From: Saprospiraceae bacterium
GTDB lineage: Bacteria > Bacteroidota > Bacteroidia > Chitinophagales > Saprospiraceae
Reading direction: 5' to 3'
DNA: 64,000 nt
Assembly (NCBI GenBank): GCA_020629515.1
Contig: JAHDDE010000002.1
Span: forward strand, 134,010-198,009
Positions within the stretch are counted from its first letter, which is position 1; each line of letters starts with the position of its first letter. Position numbers and translations under genes: made by a program. A model generated the notes under the pieces. That model ran no database searches, had not been told where the DNA came from, and worked only from the letters and a program-made list of their open reading frames with translations. Positions 19,886-29,699 of this stretch are shown here, piece by piece.

Positions 19886-21215
19886 GTTTGATCAAGACAT
19901 AAGGAAGATTTTAGAAGAGAGCCAAGAGACCTATGATGGTCAAAGTTGGGAACTTTTGTCTAAAAAGTTGGATTCTGTGGATGCAGTAACCGACGAAGAG
20001 TTGCAAGACATAGTGGTAGATAAACTTTCTAATCATAAAGAACCAGTCATTGAAAGTCATTGGCAGAAACTCAAGACGGAATTAGAGGAACTGGAGAAAA
20101 GAAGATATAGGCTATGGGCGATTAAGTTATCGGAGGTTGTGATTGTGTTACTATTACTTCTAACATATTTTAACTACAATAACTTATCTCAGAAAGTTAA
20201 GATTGATACTTCAGAAGGTTCAGTATTGCAATATGCTGATAATGCAGACGGTTTTATTAAAAGTTCGACTGAAAAGGGAGCACCAGATAAAATTGAAGGA
20301 TTGTCGATTATTGAAGTTGATAAGAGCTCAAAAATTGGGACACTTCAAAATATTATAGTTGATGCATTGCCTAGATTGAATTTTGGGTTAGTAAAAATTG
20401 AGAAAAATGTACATGAAATAGTCGATCATGTTACTTCGAGCATACCATCTATCCCTAATAAACCCATAAGAGAACTAATTATTCCTACACGTTTTATAAC
20501 ACCGTTATCTTACGTAGTTCACTTAGAAGAGCATTCGGATTATCTACATAAAAACGATGGACTATGGTTATCTCTCGATTTTTCACAGGATATCAATTTG
20601 GTCAATTCAGGGCTTAATTTTGGTTATATCAAATCTCAGGTTAATTCAGGGCTTTCAGGTCAATCTGTTGGTATGTCTTTATCATATCAAAAAAAGAATG
20701 TTGAATTTACCGGAGGATTAGGATATAGTCATAAAAGCTATGCACCTGGTTTATTAAGAGGTTTTACCAAAGCAAGCTTAGACACTTATCTCGAGACACA
20801 GATAGACCAGATAAGGTTTAAACAGTTGCATATTCCTGTTACTCTTAAGGTACACGGTTTGAATAGAACTAATAGCAATTTGTACGCTGTTGCTGGTATA
20901 GGAGCAAATATCATAATGGATTATAACTATTCATTAGAAAAGTCAGTTCAGCCAACAGCGAGAGTAGCATCCTTGGTAGATAATAGTGATATCGATATAA
21001 CGGAGTTGCCTTTAGGTACTGGTGAGGGAGGATCGATTCATGACAATACTTACTTTACTGCTATTCTTGGATTTGGAATGCAAGCTAATCTTAAAAACAA
21101 TTCAGCATTTTTCATTCAGCCTCAGTATCAATTTAATTTTAGTGGTGGATTAAACCAATATGTTCAAAAAGTGCACTCAATTAATATTCAGGCTGGGCTG
21201 AAGTTCAAGTTTTAA
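19872..21215 (+). CDS. Sigma-linked membrane protein with N-terminal helical repeats, one TM and C-terminal outer-membrane beta-barrel-like domain
   Basis: Overlaps the sigma gene by 14 nt; TM LWAIKLSEVVIVLLLLLTYF; C-terminal aromatic/alternating strands ending IQAGLKFKF. Confidence 0.7.
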   Translation: MSEDRFDQDIRKILEESQETYDGQSWELLSKKLDSVDAVTDEELQDIVVDKLSNHKEPVIESHWQKLKTELEELEKRRYRLWAIKLSEVVIVLLLLLTYFNYNNLSQKVKIDTSEGSVLQYADNADGFIKSSTEKGAPDKIEGLSIIEVDKSSKIGTLQNIIVDALPRLNFGLVKIEKNVHEIVDHVTSSIPSIPNKPIRELIIPTRFITPLSYVVHLEEHSDYLHKNDGLWLSLDFSQDINLVNSGLNFGYIKSQVNSGLSGQSVGMSLSYQKKNVEFTGGLGYSHKSYAPGLLRGFTKASLDTYLETQIDQIRFKQLHIPVTLKVHGLNRTNSNLYAVAGIGANIIMDYNYSLEKSVQPTARVASLVDNSDIDITELPLGTGEGGSIHDNTYFTAILGFGMQANLKNNSAFFIQPQYQFNFSGGLNQYVQKVHSINIQAGLKFKF

Positions 21216-21801
21216 ACACAATTTGATTCTCTTTATATAGTGTATACCAGTTTTTCCAGCCAACCACAGCTAGGATAGCATAAGTTGCATATAATATAGA
21301 GATAAGAGGAGCTCCACGACTAAAATAAATATACACACAGATAATATCAATAATGATCCAATAACCCCAAGTATCTATGATTTTATAGACCATGAGTGAG
21401 GTGGCTAATACAGAAAGGATAGAAGTAAAGCCATCTAAATATGGGAATGCCGCATCAGAATTAAGAGCCATAATATAACCAGTAGGATAAGATATCAGAA
21501 GAACTACTACGAGATACGCAATGTTTTTAGATATACCTATACTGCTTATTCTTAACTGAGAAGTATTATTCTTTCCAGACTTCCACATAACTAATCCACA
21601 TACCGCAATAAAGGCATAAAAGATTTGGATCATTCCATCAAAATAAAGATTGAGATTGATGAAGTCTTCACAGGCTATTGCTATAGTGCTAATGAAACTA
21701 TAAATCCAACATTGGTTTTTATTGTAGGCAGCAAAGAGGACATAAAGGATACCAAAAATGAAGCCTACCCACTGAAATGTACTAATCGAGACTAAGTCCA
21801 T
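21205..21801 (-). CDS. pnuC: PnuC family nicotinamide riboside (or thiamine) transporter
   Basis: WVGFIFGILYVLFAAYNKNQCWIYSFISTIAIA..., DIWGYWIIIDIICVYIYFSRG-type arrangement (DTWGYWIIIDIICVYIYFSRGAPLISILYATYAILAVVGWKNW). Confidence 0.9.
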   Translation of the reverse strand: MDLVSISTFQWVGFIFGILYVLFAAYNKNQCWIYSFISTIAIACEDFINLNLYFDGMIQIFYAFIAVCGLVMWKSGKNNTSQLRISSIGISKNIAYLVVVLLISYPTGYIMALNSDAAFPYLDGFTSILSVLATSLMVYKIIDTWGYWIIIDIICVYIYFSRGAPLISILYATYAILAVVGWKNWYTLYKENQIVFKT

Positions 21802-21811
21802 TAGCGGGATG

Positions 21812-24217
21812 CTATTCTTTGATCACAATATCAACAGAAAACTTTGCTTCGACCACAATAGGATTAGTATTGGCTATTATATCTAAGGTCTTGTCGATAG
21901 AACCTTCCATTCCAGCACTGTCAAAAATAGCTACAATTTTGCCTCTATCTCCTGGAGGGATAGCTTCTTGCGGCCAGCTGATATCTGTACACTTACAAGC
22001 CGTTACAAGATCTATTATAAGCTCTTCTGACCCAGTATTTTCGAATTCAAACACAATTTCTTTGGTCTCTCCTTGAACAATTGTACCTATATCGATATCA
22101 TTTTCTTTAAAGCTTATGATGGGGTATTTTTTCTGTTTCTTTACGCTTTGAGTACCACCATTATAGTCTTTATCTCGGTTGACTTCTCTTTTGATCTGAA
22201 TGGTTGTTGGACCAGCTATAATTTTGAATTCAGTTCTTCTATTGAATCTATGTTCCTCGTCGGTACACCTTGTACCATTGGTACATTTATTCAGTATTTT
22301 GGACTCACCATAACCGACGGCCTGAATTCTTGATTCTTCTATACCTTTATTAACCAACCAGTTTTTCGCAGATTGAGCTCTTTTTTGACTTAGATCTTTA
22401 TTATATGGTGTTGTACCCCTTGAATCAGTATGAGAAGATAACTCAATGACCATATCACTATATTCATTCATCAAATCATTGATTATTGTCAAATCAATTT
22501 CTGCGTCCGGTAGGATGTCCCATTTTTCAAAATCGTAGTAGATATTATTAAGCCTTATAGGCTCATTGATTGTAACTGTCTCTATGGTATATTCAGGCAA
22601 CTCAGGTTCTATGATTTCTTTTTCAAGAACTACTTTTTTACGAATGCTTTTATCATCAATAACTCCATAGGTTGTAAAGTCTGATGTATCTGATACGTAT
22701 CCCTCTTTAGTAGTGATTATCCTATATTTTCTTTCTGAAAACAATGGATACTTAAATCTATATTCATCTTCTTGAGTTTGTGAATCACTCTCTTCTATAG
22801 TTTGATCCAATAACATTACGGTAGCTCCTTTCAATGGTTTTTCTTTACCATCTATCACTTCTCCTACACCGACTAATAGATCTATGGCCAATTGCCTAAT
22901 CTCGAATCTGTATATATCAAAGCAACATGTCTCACTTTTTAGCTTCTTCTTTTTATCATCAGGTCTATTTGATACTAAATAACCTTTAGAGCCATCATTA
23001 TTAAATGAAATCGAGTAATCATCAAACCTACTATTATAGTGATTGCCCAAATTAATTGGATTGGTCCAGATTCGACCGTCCCAAGAACTTTTATATATAT
23101 CCATATTACCTAACCCTGGAAGTGCAGCTGTACTAAAGTATAAGTCTCCGTCATGATAAAATGGCGATACATCATCTTCTGAAGTATTGATAGTCTCACC
23201 CAAATTAACTGGAGGACCAAACCCTTCTCCTTCTAAACGCGAATAATAAATATCATATCCACCAAAACCCCCTTCCATGTCTGATACAAAGTATAGGACT
23301 TCTTCTCCCAACAATTCACCCATGGCAGGTTGCATAGCTATATATTCTCCATTGACATTTGGCACAGGATTAGAAGGACTCCATTCGTCATCACCCATCT
23401 GACTCGAGTATATAGTAGACGAAACTACAGCATCATTTTGAAGCATCTGACGACAGAAATACATTGTCCTTTTATCTTTAGAAAAGGTAATACCCGATAC
23501 ATGGAAATCATCTCTATTGACTTTCCTTGACAAGACCTGTGGCTTTTCAAAACCTTTATCCGTGATAGCACTCTGATATATTTTGGCATGATAGTCCGTT
23601 TCATTTCCATCGAGGACTATCTCTTTTCTTCTCTTGAATGATGAAAAATAAAGCGTTTCATCATCATATTGTACAGGACTATACTCGCCACTACCTGAAT
23701 TGATCTCTTCTCCACCAAAGAATACCACTAAATCATTATTTGGGGATTGTGTACCCGCTTGAGAGATACCATCTAATTCATTTTGTGCAAGGGCCCTTAG
23801 TTCTTCATCATCACTGAGAGATAAAAATCGGTCAAATTCAATTTTAGCCTCTTGATCTTTGCCCATTGCACGTAATACTTTTCCATAAGAATATCGGTCT
23901 TCGATAAAAACATTATCGACATCTTCTTCAAGCACTCTGGAGTACCATCGCTCGGCATTTTTATAATCTCTCATTTTGTAATAAGAATATCCTATTGATA
24001 GGGCAACATCATTGGACTTAGCCTCTTTGTATATATTTCTATACCATTCTAATGCATTGAAATAATCACCTAATTCCATCTGTTCATCAGCTGTTGCATA
24101 CATCTCATCCAGTTTATAGGACTTGAGAGGTTGTGCCATTATCTGATTAAGCATACAACTTATAAAAAGTAAAAACAGAGTATATCTTAAGTTAATTTTG
24201 ATCATCGTCTTAATCAT
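21812..24217 (-). CDS. OmpA family protein with TPR, PD40 propeller, CRD-like domain and C-terminal DUF1573-like domain
   Basis: TPR-like N-terminus; propeller motifs LYFSSFKRR, EVLYFVSDMEGGFGGYDIYYS; OmpA motif IELSSHTDSRGTTPYNKDLSQKRAQSAKNWLVNKGI; C-terminal IVFEFENTGSEELIIDLVTACKCTDISWPQEAIPPGDRGKIVAIFD. Confidence 0.9.
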   Translation of the reverse strand: MIKTMIKINLRYTLFLLFISCMLNQIMAQPLKSYKLDEMYATADEQMELGDYFNALEWYRNIYKEAKSNDVALSIGYSYYKMRDYKNAERWYSRVLEEDVDNVFIEDRYSYGKVLRAMGKDQEAKIEFDRFLSLSDDEELRALAQNELDGISQAGTQSPNNDLVVFFGGEEINSGSGEYSPVQYDDETLYFSSFKRRKEIVLDGNETDYHAKIYQSAITDKGFEKPQVLSRKVNRDDFHVSGITFSKDKRTMYFCRQMLQNDAVVSSTIYSSQMGDDEWSPSNPVPNVNGEYIAMQPAMGELLGEEVLYFVSDMEGGFGGYDIYYSRLEGEGFGPPVNLGETINTSEDDVSPFYHDGDLYFSTAALPGLGNMDIYKSSWDGRIWTNPINLGNHYNSRFDDYSISFNNDGSKGYLVSNRPDDKKKKLKSETCCFDIYRFEIRQLAIDLLVGVGEVIDGKEKPLKGATVMLLDQTIEESDSQTQEDEYRFKYPLFSERKYRIITTKEGYVSDTSDFTTYGVIDDKSIRKKVVLEKEIIEPELPEYTIETVTINEPIRLNNIYYDFEKWDILPDAEIDLTIINDLMNEYSDMVIELSSHTDSRGTTPYNKDLSQKRAQSAKNWLVNKGIEESRIQAVGYGESKILNKCTNGTRCTDEEHRFNRRTEFKIIAGPTTIQIKREVNRDKDYNGGTQSVKKQKKYPIISFKENDIDIGTIVQGETKEIVFEFENTGSEELIIDLVTACKCTDISWPQEAIPPGDRGKIVAIFDSAGMEGSIDKTLDIIANTNPIVVEAKFSVDIVIKE

Positions 24218-24220
24218 TTT

Positions 24221-25303
24221 CTATAGTTGTGGACAAAAGATTACTGACTTAACATTGGGCTCTTTATAGATACGGCCAATATAACCTACGGATAGTTCGA
24301 AAGCTCCACCACCCGCATCGCTTAAAGTTGAGGTAGTGACATCGTAACTTATACCTACTTTGATATCTCCTAATTGGATACCTGCGATCAATTCAAAAGC
24401 ATCACCTAATCTATACCCCAATCCAGCAGAAAGAATGGTTCCATTATCAACATCCATCAAGTAGTCTGCTATGCCTTGTATTGCAAATTCGCTTGACGAT
24501 GATTTCGCTTGATAGATGAAAGCGGGATTAATTCTTAGTTTTTCTGTAGTTAAGAATGAGGCCTCTCCAGTCATAGTAAGACGTTTACCAAAACCGACTC
24601 TTCTGTTGTTATTAGGATTTGTCGGAGGATTTGGATTGCCGGGGTCCGGATTAGGGTTAGACTGCACAGTTACTAATGATATATTAGGAGAGGTTATATG
24701 AGCAGCCGTTAATCCAATCCTGAATAAATCACCTTGCTTATTTAATATGCTCTTATAACTAAAGCCTAAAGAATAATCTGAAAACGATGTATTAACATTG
24801 CCTTGATCATCAGCAGGAAACAGCTCTGCTGGTCCACCTATAAGAGAAAGTGGGAGTCTAATATCGTTAGTATTAAATCCTTGAGCGCCACTTCCATACG
24901 TTAACCCTACTGATAAGACATTATTATAATCCTTGTCGAGACCATAATGGTACCCTAAATTCAAACCAGTCATTTGCTGCTTAAAACTAAGAGACCCTGA
25001 TCTATCAGAAACGAAAGAAAGTCCTCCTGCGAGCCAATCATTTTCAGTAAGTAACCCACCCTTGATATTGACCTCAACAGAAGCAAAAGGAGTTGTATAG
25101 GGATTACTATTGCCAATGGATCTCCATTGATCTCTATAGATAGCACTAACCCTATAAGTACCTTTAAATGACCCTGTAAAAGCTGGATTGACAGAAACAG
25201 GAGCCATTTTAAAATTGGTAAAATGGATGTCTTGAGTCCGTCCTATAGAGTAAAGCGACAAAATCACCATTACCAAAGCACACTTTTTAAATAATTGAGG
25301 CAT
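24221..25303 (-). CDS. PorP/SprF family type IX secretion system membrane protein
   Basis: QDIHFTNFKMAPVSVNPAFTGSFKGTYRVSAIYRDQWRSI, typical PorP/SprF N-terminus, paired with the OmpA/PD40 gene. Confidence 0.93.
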   Translation of the reverse strand: MPQLFKKCALVMVILSLYSIGRTQDIHFTNFKMAPVSVNPAFTGSFKGTYRVSAIYRDQWRSIGNSNPYTTPFASVEVNIKGGLLTENDWLAGGLSFVSDRSGSLSFKQQMTGLNLGYHYGLDKDYNNVLSVGLTYGSGAQGFNTNDIRLPLSLIGGPAELFPADDQGNVNTSFSDYSLGFSYKSILNKQGDLFRIGLTAAHITSPNISLVTVQSNPNPDPGNPNPPTNPNNNRRVGFGKRLTMTGEASFLTTEKLRINPAFIYQAKSSSSEFAIQGIADYLMDVDNGTILSAGLGYRLGDAFELIAGIQLGDIKVGISYDVTTSTLSDAGGGAFELSVGYIGRIYKEPNVKSVIFCPQL

Positions 25304-25379
25304 ATGTAAAGATTATCTTTATATCAAATATCGTAAGTTATTACTAATTAAGTGAAGATAGATAAGGCTTGGATTTCAT

Positions 25380-26372
25380 ATGATTGACTCTCGTAGAATT
25401 AGCAACATACTCTTATTATTATTCCTTGTTTCATCATTTGATCATGCTATAGCCCAATCTTCACCTCAATCAAACGCAACAATCGATCAAATTGCTATAG
25501 ATACACTCAATAAAAATCGATTAAAATTTATAACAATTACAGGCGCTAGTACTTATACAATAGGATCAGTTGGTCTTTATTTTTCATGGTATAAGGACTA
25601 TCCTACCTCCTCTTTTCATTTTTTTAATGATTTTGATGAGTGGCATAATGTAGATAAGCTTGGCCATACCTTTTCTGCTTATTCCCAAACTGATCTTATT
25701 TATAAAGGATTTAAGTGGGCAGGGCTGAATGATGATCAGTCCTTATTATGGAGTTCGGCATCTGCTACACTTTTCCAGTCTACTATAGAAATAATGGATG
25801 GATTTTCTAGGCAGTGGGGCTTTTCGTGGACAGATTTTGGTGCTAATCTAATGGGTAGTGGTCTTTATGTCGCCCAACAAAAAGTATGGAAAGAACAAAA
25901 GATAAGATTGAAATTTTCGAGTCACATTAATTCTTATGAATTTGCAAATGATCTTAGGGGCCAAAACATTGATCTTCACTCTAGAGCTAATGATTTATTT
26001 GGCTCTGGATTAGAATCCATATTAAAAGATTATAATGCGCAGACCATATGGCTTAGTGGTAATCTGAATGCATTATTTAATACGGATAGATTTCCAGATT
26101 GGATGAACATATCGGTTGGTTATGGTGCGCAGAACTTATATGGAGGATTTGACAATGTTTGGTTCGAGGATGATGGGCAGAAAGTAGATCTCAGGAATCA
26201 AGAAAGATATGGACAGTTTTATTTATCACTTGATGCAGATTTATCAAAGATTCATACTTCCTCTAAATTTTTTAGAACACTCCTTGATGTGTTGAATGTC
26301 TTAAAAATGCCTTTTTCTGCATTAGAAATTAATACCTTGGGAGAGCTTAAGTTTAAGATCATTCATTTTTAA
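25380..26372 (+). CDS. DUF2279-like (YfiM-like) protein
   Basis: DEWHNVDKLGHTFSAYSQTDLIYKGFKWAGL, EIMDGFSRQWGFSWTDFGANLMGSGLYV. Confidence 0.75.
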   Translation: MIDSRRISNILLLLFLVSSFDHAIAQSSPQSNATIDQIAIDTLNKNRLKFITITGASTYTIGSVGLYFSWYKDYPTSSFHFFNDFDEWHNVDKLGHTFSAYSQTDLIYKGFKWAGLNDDQSLLWSSASATLFQSTIEIMDGFSRQWGFSWTDFGANLMGSGLYVAQQKVWKEQKIRLKFSSHINSYEFANDLRGQNIDLHSRANDLFGSGLESILKDYNAQTIWLSGNLNALFNTDRFPDWMNISVGYGAQNLYGGFDNVWFEDDGQKVDLRNQERYGQFYLSLDADLSKIHTSSKFFRTLLDVLNVLKMPFSALEINTLGELKFKIIHF

Positions 26373-26386
26373 ATTTTCTATTCAAA

Positions 26387-27175
26387 ATGAAAGAATATAT
26401 CATCTTACTATTACTGACATTATGTATTGGTTGTCAAGATAAAATGCAGCCGGAACGTATGCTGCCAGATATCAATCCCGACTGGTATAATGTTGGATTC
26501 TTAATCATGGATGGTGTGTACAACACTGAATTAACCGCACCGTATGATATATTTCAGCATACCCAATATCGAGATGGGATTAAGGCGATGAATGTATTTA
26601 CTATAGCCAATACTTTAGAACCAGTTACGTCTTTTGAGGGCCTTAGAATTCTTCCTGATTATGATTATCTAACAGATGAATTACCTCATATCGATATTCT
26701 AGTAATTCCAAGTGCTGAACATCATTTAGATAGTGATCTGGAGGATGCTGCAATGATAGATTGGGTAAGTAAAGTCGGTCAATCCGCTGATTTTATAACA
26801 AGTCATTGTGATGGAGCATTTGTCTTGGCCAAGGCGGGCCTACTTGACAACTATATCAGCACTACTTTCCCAAGTGATGTTGACAAGTATCGTAAGATGT
26901 TCCCACAATTGGATGTAAGGGAAGATGTGTTATTTGTTCATGATGATAAGGCAATAACTTCTGCCGGAGGTGCTAAGTCGTTTGAAGCATCACTTTATTT
27001 ATGTGATGTACTATATGGCCCCGAGATTACTAAAAGCATAGCCAAAGGATTAGTGTTGGATTGGGAGCTCAGTGAGGTAGATTATTTTAACCCAGAGAAC
27101 GTAAAAGAAGAAATGAAAATTATCGAAGTAAAACCTAAAAAAGTCTTATTTGACAAGGCTATCTTGGTGATGTAA
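26387..27175 (+). CDS. DJ-1/PfpI family lipoprotein
   Basis: VGFLIMDGVYNTELTAPYDIFQHT, DFITSHCDGAFVLAKAGLLD; lipobox LCIGC. Confidence 0.85.
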   Translation: MKEYIILLLLTLCIGCQDKMQPERMLPDINPDWYNVGFLIMDGVYNTELTAPYDIFQHTQYRDGIKAMNVFTIANTLEPVTSFEGLRILPDYDYLTDELPHIDILVIPSAEHHLDSDLEDAAMIDWVSKVGQSADFITSHCDGAFVLAKAGLLDNYISTTFPSDVDKYRKMFPQLDVREDVLFVHDDKAITSAGGAKSFEASLYLCDVLYGPEITKSIAKGLVLDWELSEVDYFNPENVKEEMKIIEVKPKKVLFDKAILVM

Positions 27176-27180
27176 ATAGC

Positions 27181-28227
27181 TTATTTTCTTGGTTTAAACT
27201 TTGAATCATCCAATATTTGCTGAGGATCGTTAAGATTGATCAATTGTTGAATACTCGTTTCAGGGTATCTTTTCATATAGGATTTGACAATCTGCCATCC
27301 CATATAATTAGCTGTTCTACCTGGTGATTCCGGGGGCATACCTGGGGATGTTGGAGCTGGGCCTATTAGTTTGTTAAATTTTCTCAAATCTGTTTCATAG
27401 AATAAATTTTTCTCGAAAAATAGATCCCACATTTGCACCTCATTATTCTGGCACCAACTATATTGATCTGGACTATATTCTATAACCATATGATCTGGCT
27501 TGAAACTTAATATTTGATCCATAATATATAGTTTTTTGCCACCCCAGATCATTAGCGACAAAAAGTCAGATTGAAGAGGTGGCGTCAGTTTGTCCTCAAC
27601 TAATACTTCTGCTACTTTTTTGGAGATATAGTTTTTATTATAAGCTTTGGTTAGATAGGAGGAGAACGAAGGGTTAGTAGGATCAATTTTATCATAAGGA
27701 AAGTCGGGCCCTAAGAACATATCCAAACCAATACCTATTCCCTCCTGCTTAATATCATCAAATACAAAGCATTGATATACGAATCCAGAAATAAATGTGT
27801 AAACAGTAGGCACCTGTCGGACATCAAAAATCTGCATATAATTCTCAAGTGCTTGATCGATTTCTGGCTTGAAGGGATTAAAATCGTCATAGATTTTATT
27901 AACATCATTATTGAGTTTGATATACCCAGAGTCAGACACCATTCTAATGATTTCTTCCTTTACTATATCCGCATTATCAGGTAAAGCCAATATTTGATTG
28001 ATGAATAAACTTGTAAACGCTGGGTGTGCGTCCTCTAAGCTTTGAAGTTGGATGGCAAATTGATCAGAACTAATAGAAGATAATTTTTGATCGTATCTGA
28101 TAATATTGCTCGTGATCGTGGGGTCAATCTTAGTCAATACTTCTATTGGTGCTCCTTCTTGACAGCCAGAAGAAAGAATTACGATAGATAAGATAAAAAA
28201 CAAAGATCTAAATAAGTATTCTTGCAT
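27181..28227 (-). CDS. GldB-like gliding motility lipoprotein
   Basis: Lipobox LSSGC; IIRYDQKLSSISSDQFAIQLQSLEDAHPAFTSLFINQIL and GIGIGLDMFLGPDFPYDKI... resemble GldB. Confidence 0.7.
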   Translation of the reverse strand: MQEYLFRSLFFILSIVILSSGCQEGAPIEVLTKIDPTITSNIIRYDQKLSSISSDQFAIQLQSLEDAHPAFTSLFINQILALPDNADIVKEEIIRMVSDSGYIKLNNDVNKIYDDFNPFKPEIDQALENYMQIFDVRQVPTVYTFISGFVYQCFVFDDIKQEGIGIGLDMFLGPDFPYDKIDPTNPSFSSYLTKAYNKNYISKKVAEVLVEDKLTPPLQSDFLSLMIWGGKKLYIMDQILSFKPDHMVIEYSPDQYSWCQNNEVQMWDLFFEKNLFYETDLRKFNKLIGPAPTSPGMPPESPGRTANYMGWQIVKSYMKRYPETSIQQLINLNDPQQILDDSKFKPRK

Positions 28228-28292
28228 ATCGGGAGTCTCTTTGACGGAAAAGAAACGTCATAAAAGAAAAGAGATTATAAATAAGTAGAACA

Positions 28293-29147
28293 ATGCATAA
28301 ACTGAACAAAAAAAAGCTGAATAAATTTATTCAAAAAGCACTTCATGAGGATATCATGGATGGAGACCATACTTCTTTGGCATGTATACCTAAAGATCAG
28401 ATTAGTACTGCGAGATTATTGGTCAAAGATGATGGTGTTTTAGCAGGGATAGCAATAGCAAAAAAAATTTTCAAATATCTGGATCCTGATGCTATAATTG
28501 AAATTGTTCATCCAGATGGATCTGCTGTTAAATATGGAGATGAGGCTTTTTATTTGACATGTAATGCACAAGCACTTCTAATGGGCGAACGATTAGCGCT
28601 TAACACGATGCAAAGACTCAGCGGAGTTGCAACGCTCAGCAGGGCATTTTATGAAGAGACTAAAGAATATCCTGTAACTATCCTGGATACAAGAAAGACA
28701 ACTCCGCTCTTGAGGTTTATAGAGAAGTGGGCAGTAGAAGTAGGCGGTTGTAGTAACTATAGGGATGGTCTATATGATCGTATCATGATTAAGGACAATC
28801 ATGTTGATGCTGCAGGGAGTATCACATCCGCCGTAGCACGAGTTAGAAAATACTTAAAAAAGAAAAAGAAAAACCTCGAAATGACTATTGAGGTAAGAAA
28901 CTTTGAGGAGTTAGAGGAAGTATTAGGATTAGGTGGTCACCCGAGAGTGATGCTGGATAACTTCAAGATATCAGATATGAAGAAAGCTGTTAAGCTGGTA
29001 AATAAGAGATTAGAGGTTGAAGCATCCGGTGGCATTAAGCTGAATAATGTCAAAAAAGTCGCTGCTACAGGAGTTGATTTTATTTCCGTAGGAGCGCTGA
29101 CACATTCAGCTCAAAGCCTGGATTTAAGTCTCAAGATTATCAAATAA
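28293..29147 (+). CDS. nadC: Carboxylating nicotinate-nucleotide diphosphorylase
   Basis: DHTSLACIP, ALNTMQRLSGVATLSRAF, LDTRKTTPLLRFIEKWAVEVGGCSNYRDGLYDRIMIKDNH. Confidence 0.96.
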   Translation: MHKLNKKKLNKFIQKALHEDIMDGDHTSLACIPKDQISTARLLVKDDGVLAGIAIAKKIFKYLDPDAIIEIVHPDGSAVKYGDEAFYLTCNAQALLMGERLALNTMQRLSGVATLSRAFYEETKEYPVTILDTRKTTPLLRFIEKWAVEVGGCSNYRDGLYDRIMIKDNHVDAAGSITSAVARVRKYLKKKKKNLEMTIEVRNFEELEEVLGLGGHPRVMLDNFKISDMKKAVKLVNKRLEVEASGGIKLNNVKKVAATGVDFISVGALTHSAQSLDLSLKIIK

Positions 29148-29252
29148 TCATTGAGGGTAGGTTAGAAAAAGAAAGATGAGTAGTGCCCCGAAGAATACAA
29201 GTGCTAACCAAAAACGAGTATCTCGGTACATGCTTTGACTGTCGTGAATCAT
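29148..29252 (-). CDS. Candidate 34-aa single-TM protein, not in ORF track
   Basis: Reverse strand MIHDSQSMYRDTRFWLALVFFGALLIFLFLTYPQ*; convergent and abutting nadC. Confidence 0.35.
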   Translation of the reverse strand: MIHDSQSMYRDTRFWLALVFFGALLIFLFLTYPQ

Positions 29253-29699
29253 TTGTGAGTTTTTGGTCTGTGTGTAAAATGTTCACCATAAGCATTAAAA
29301 AACTTTGGTATTAAATAAAAACTGTAAAACTCGCTCTGCTCTTTAGCATCGGCGATTTAGTAAATTCTAAAATCAGATATGATGTATCTGATATGACTAC
29401 CAAGATGCCAAAACGATGCCATAGCATTTTTTTATAATGTGTGATTTATACCCCTACCCCTATTTGATTTTGGGTGGAATATACATGATGAATTTTTACT
29501 AATCGTAAGCAGCTAATAGTCAAATACCATTGAAGGAAAAGAATAGAAAATTTATTAATGTGTTTTGTAGATTAATTATTAAAATACCCTAAAACTTTAG
29601 ATTTTTTATACACTTAGATCACTCTAAACCTTCTTCGTTCTGTCAATTTCAGTTTAGATCAGAATAGCATACTGTAATAATTCTCTATAAGAAATGAAT

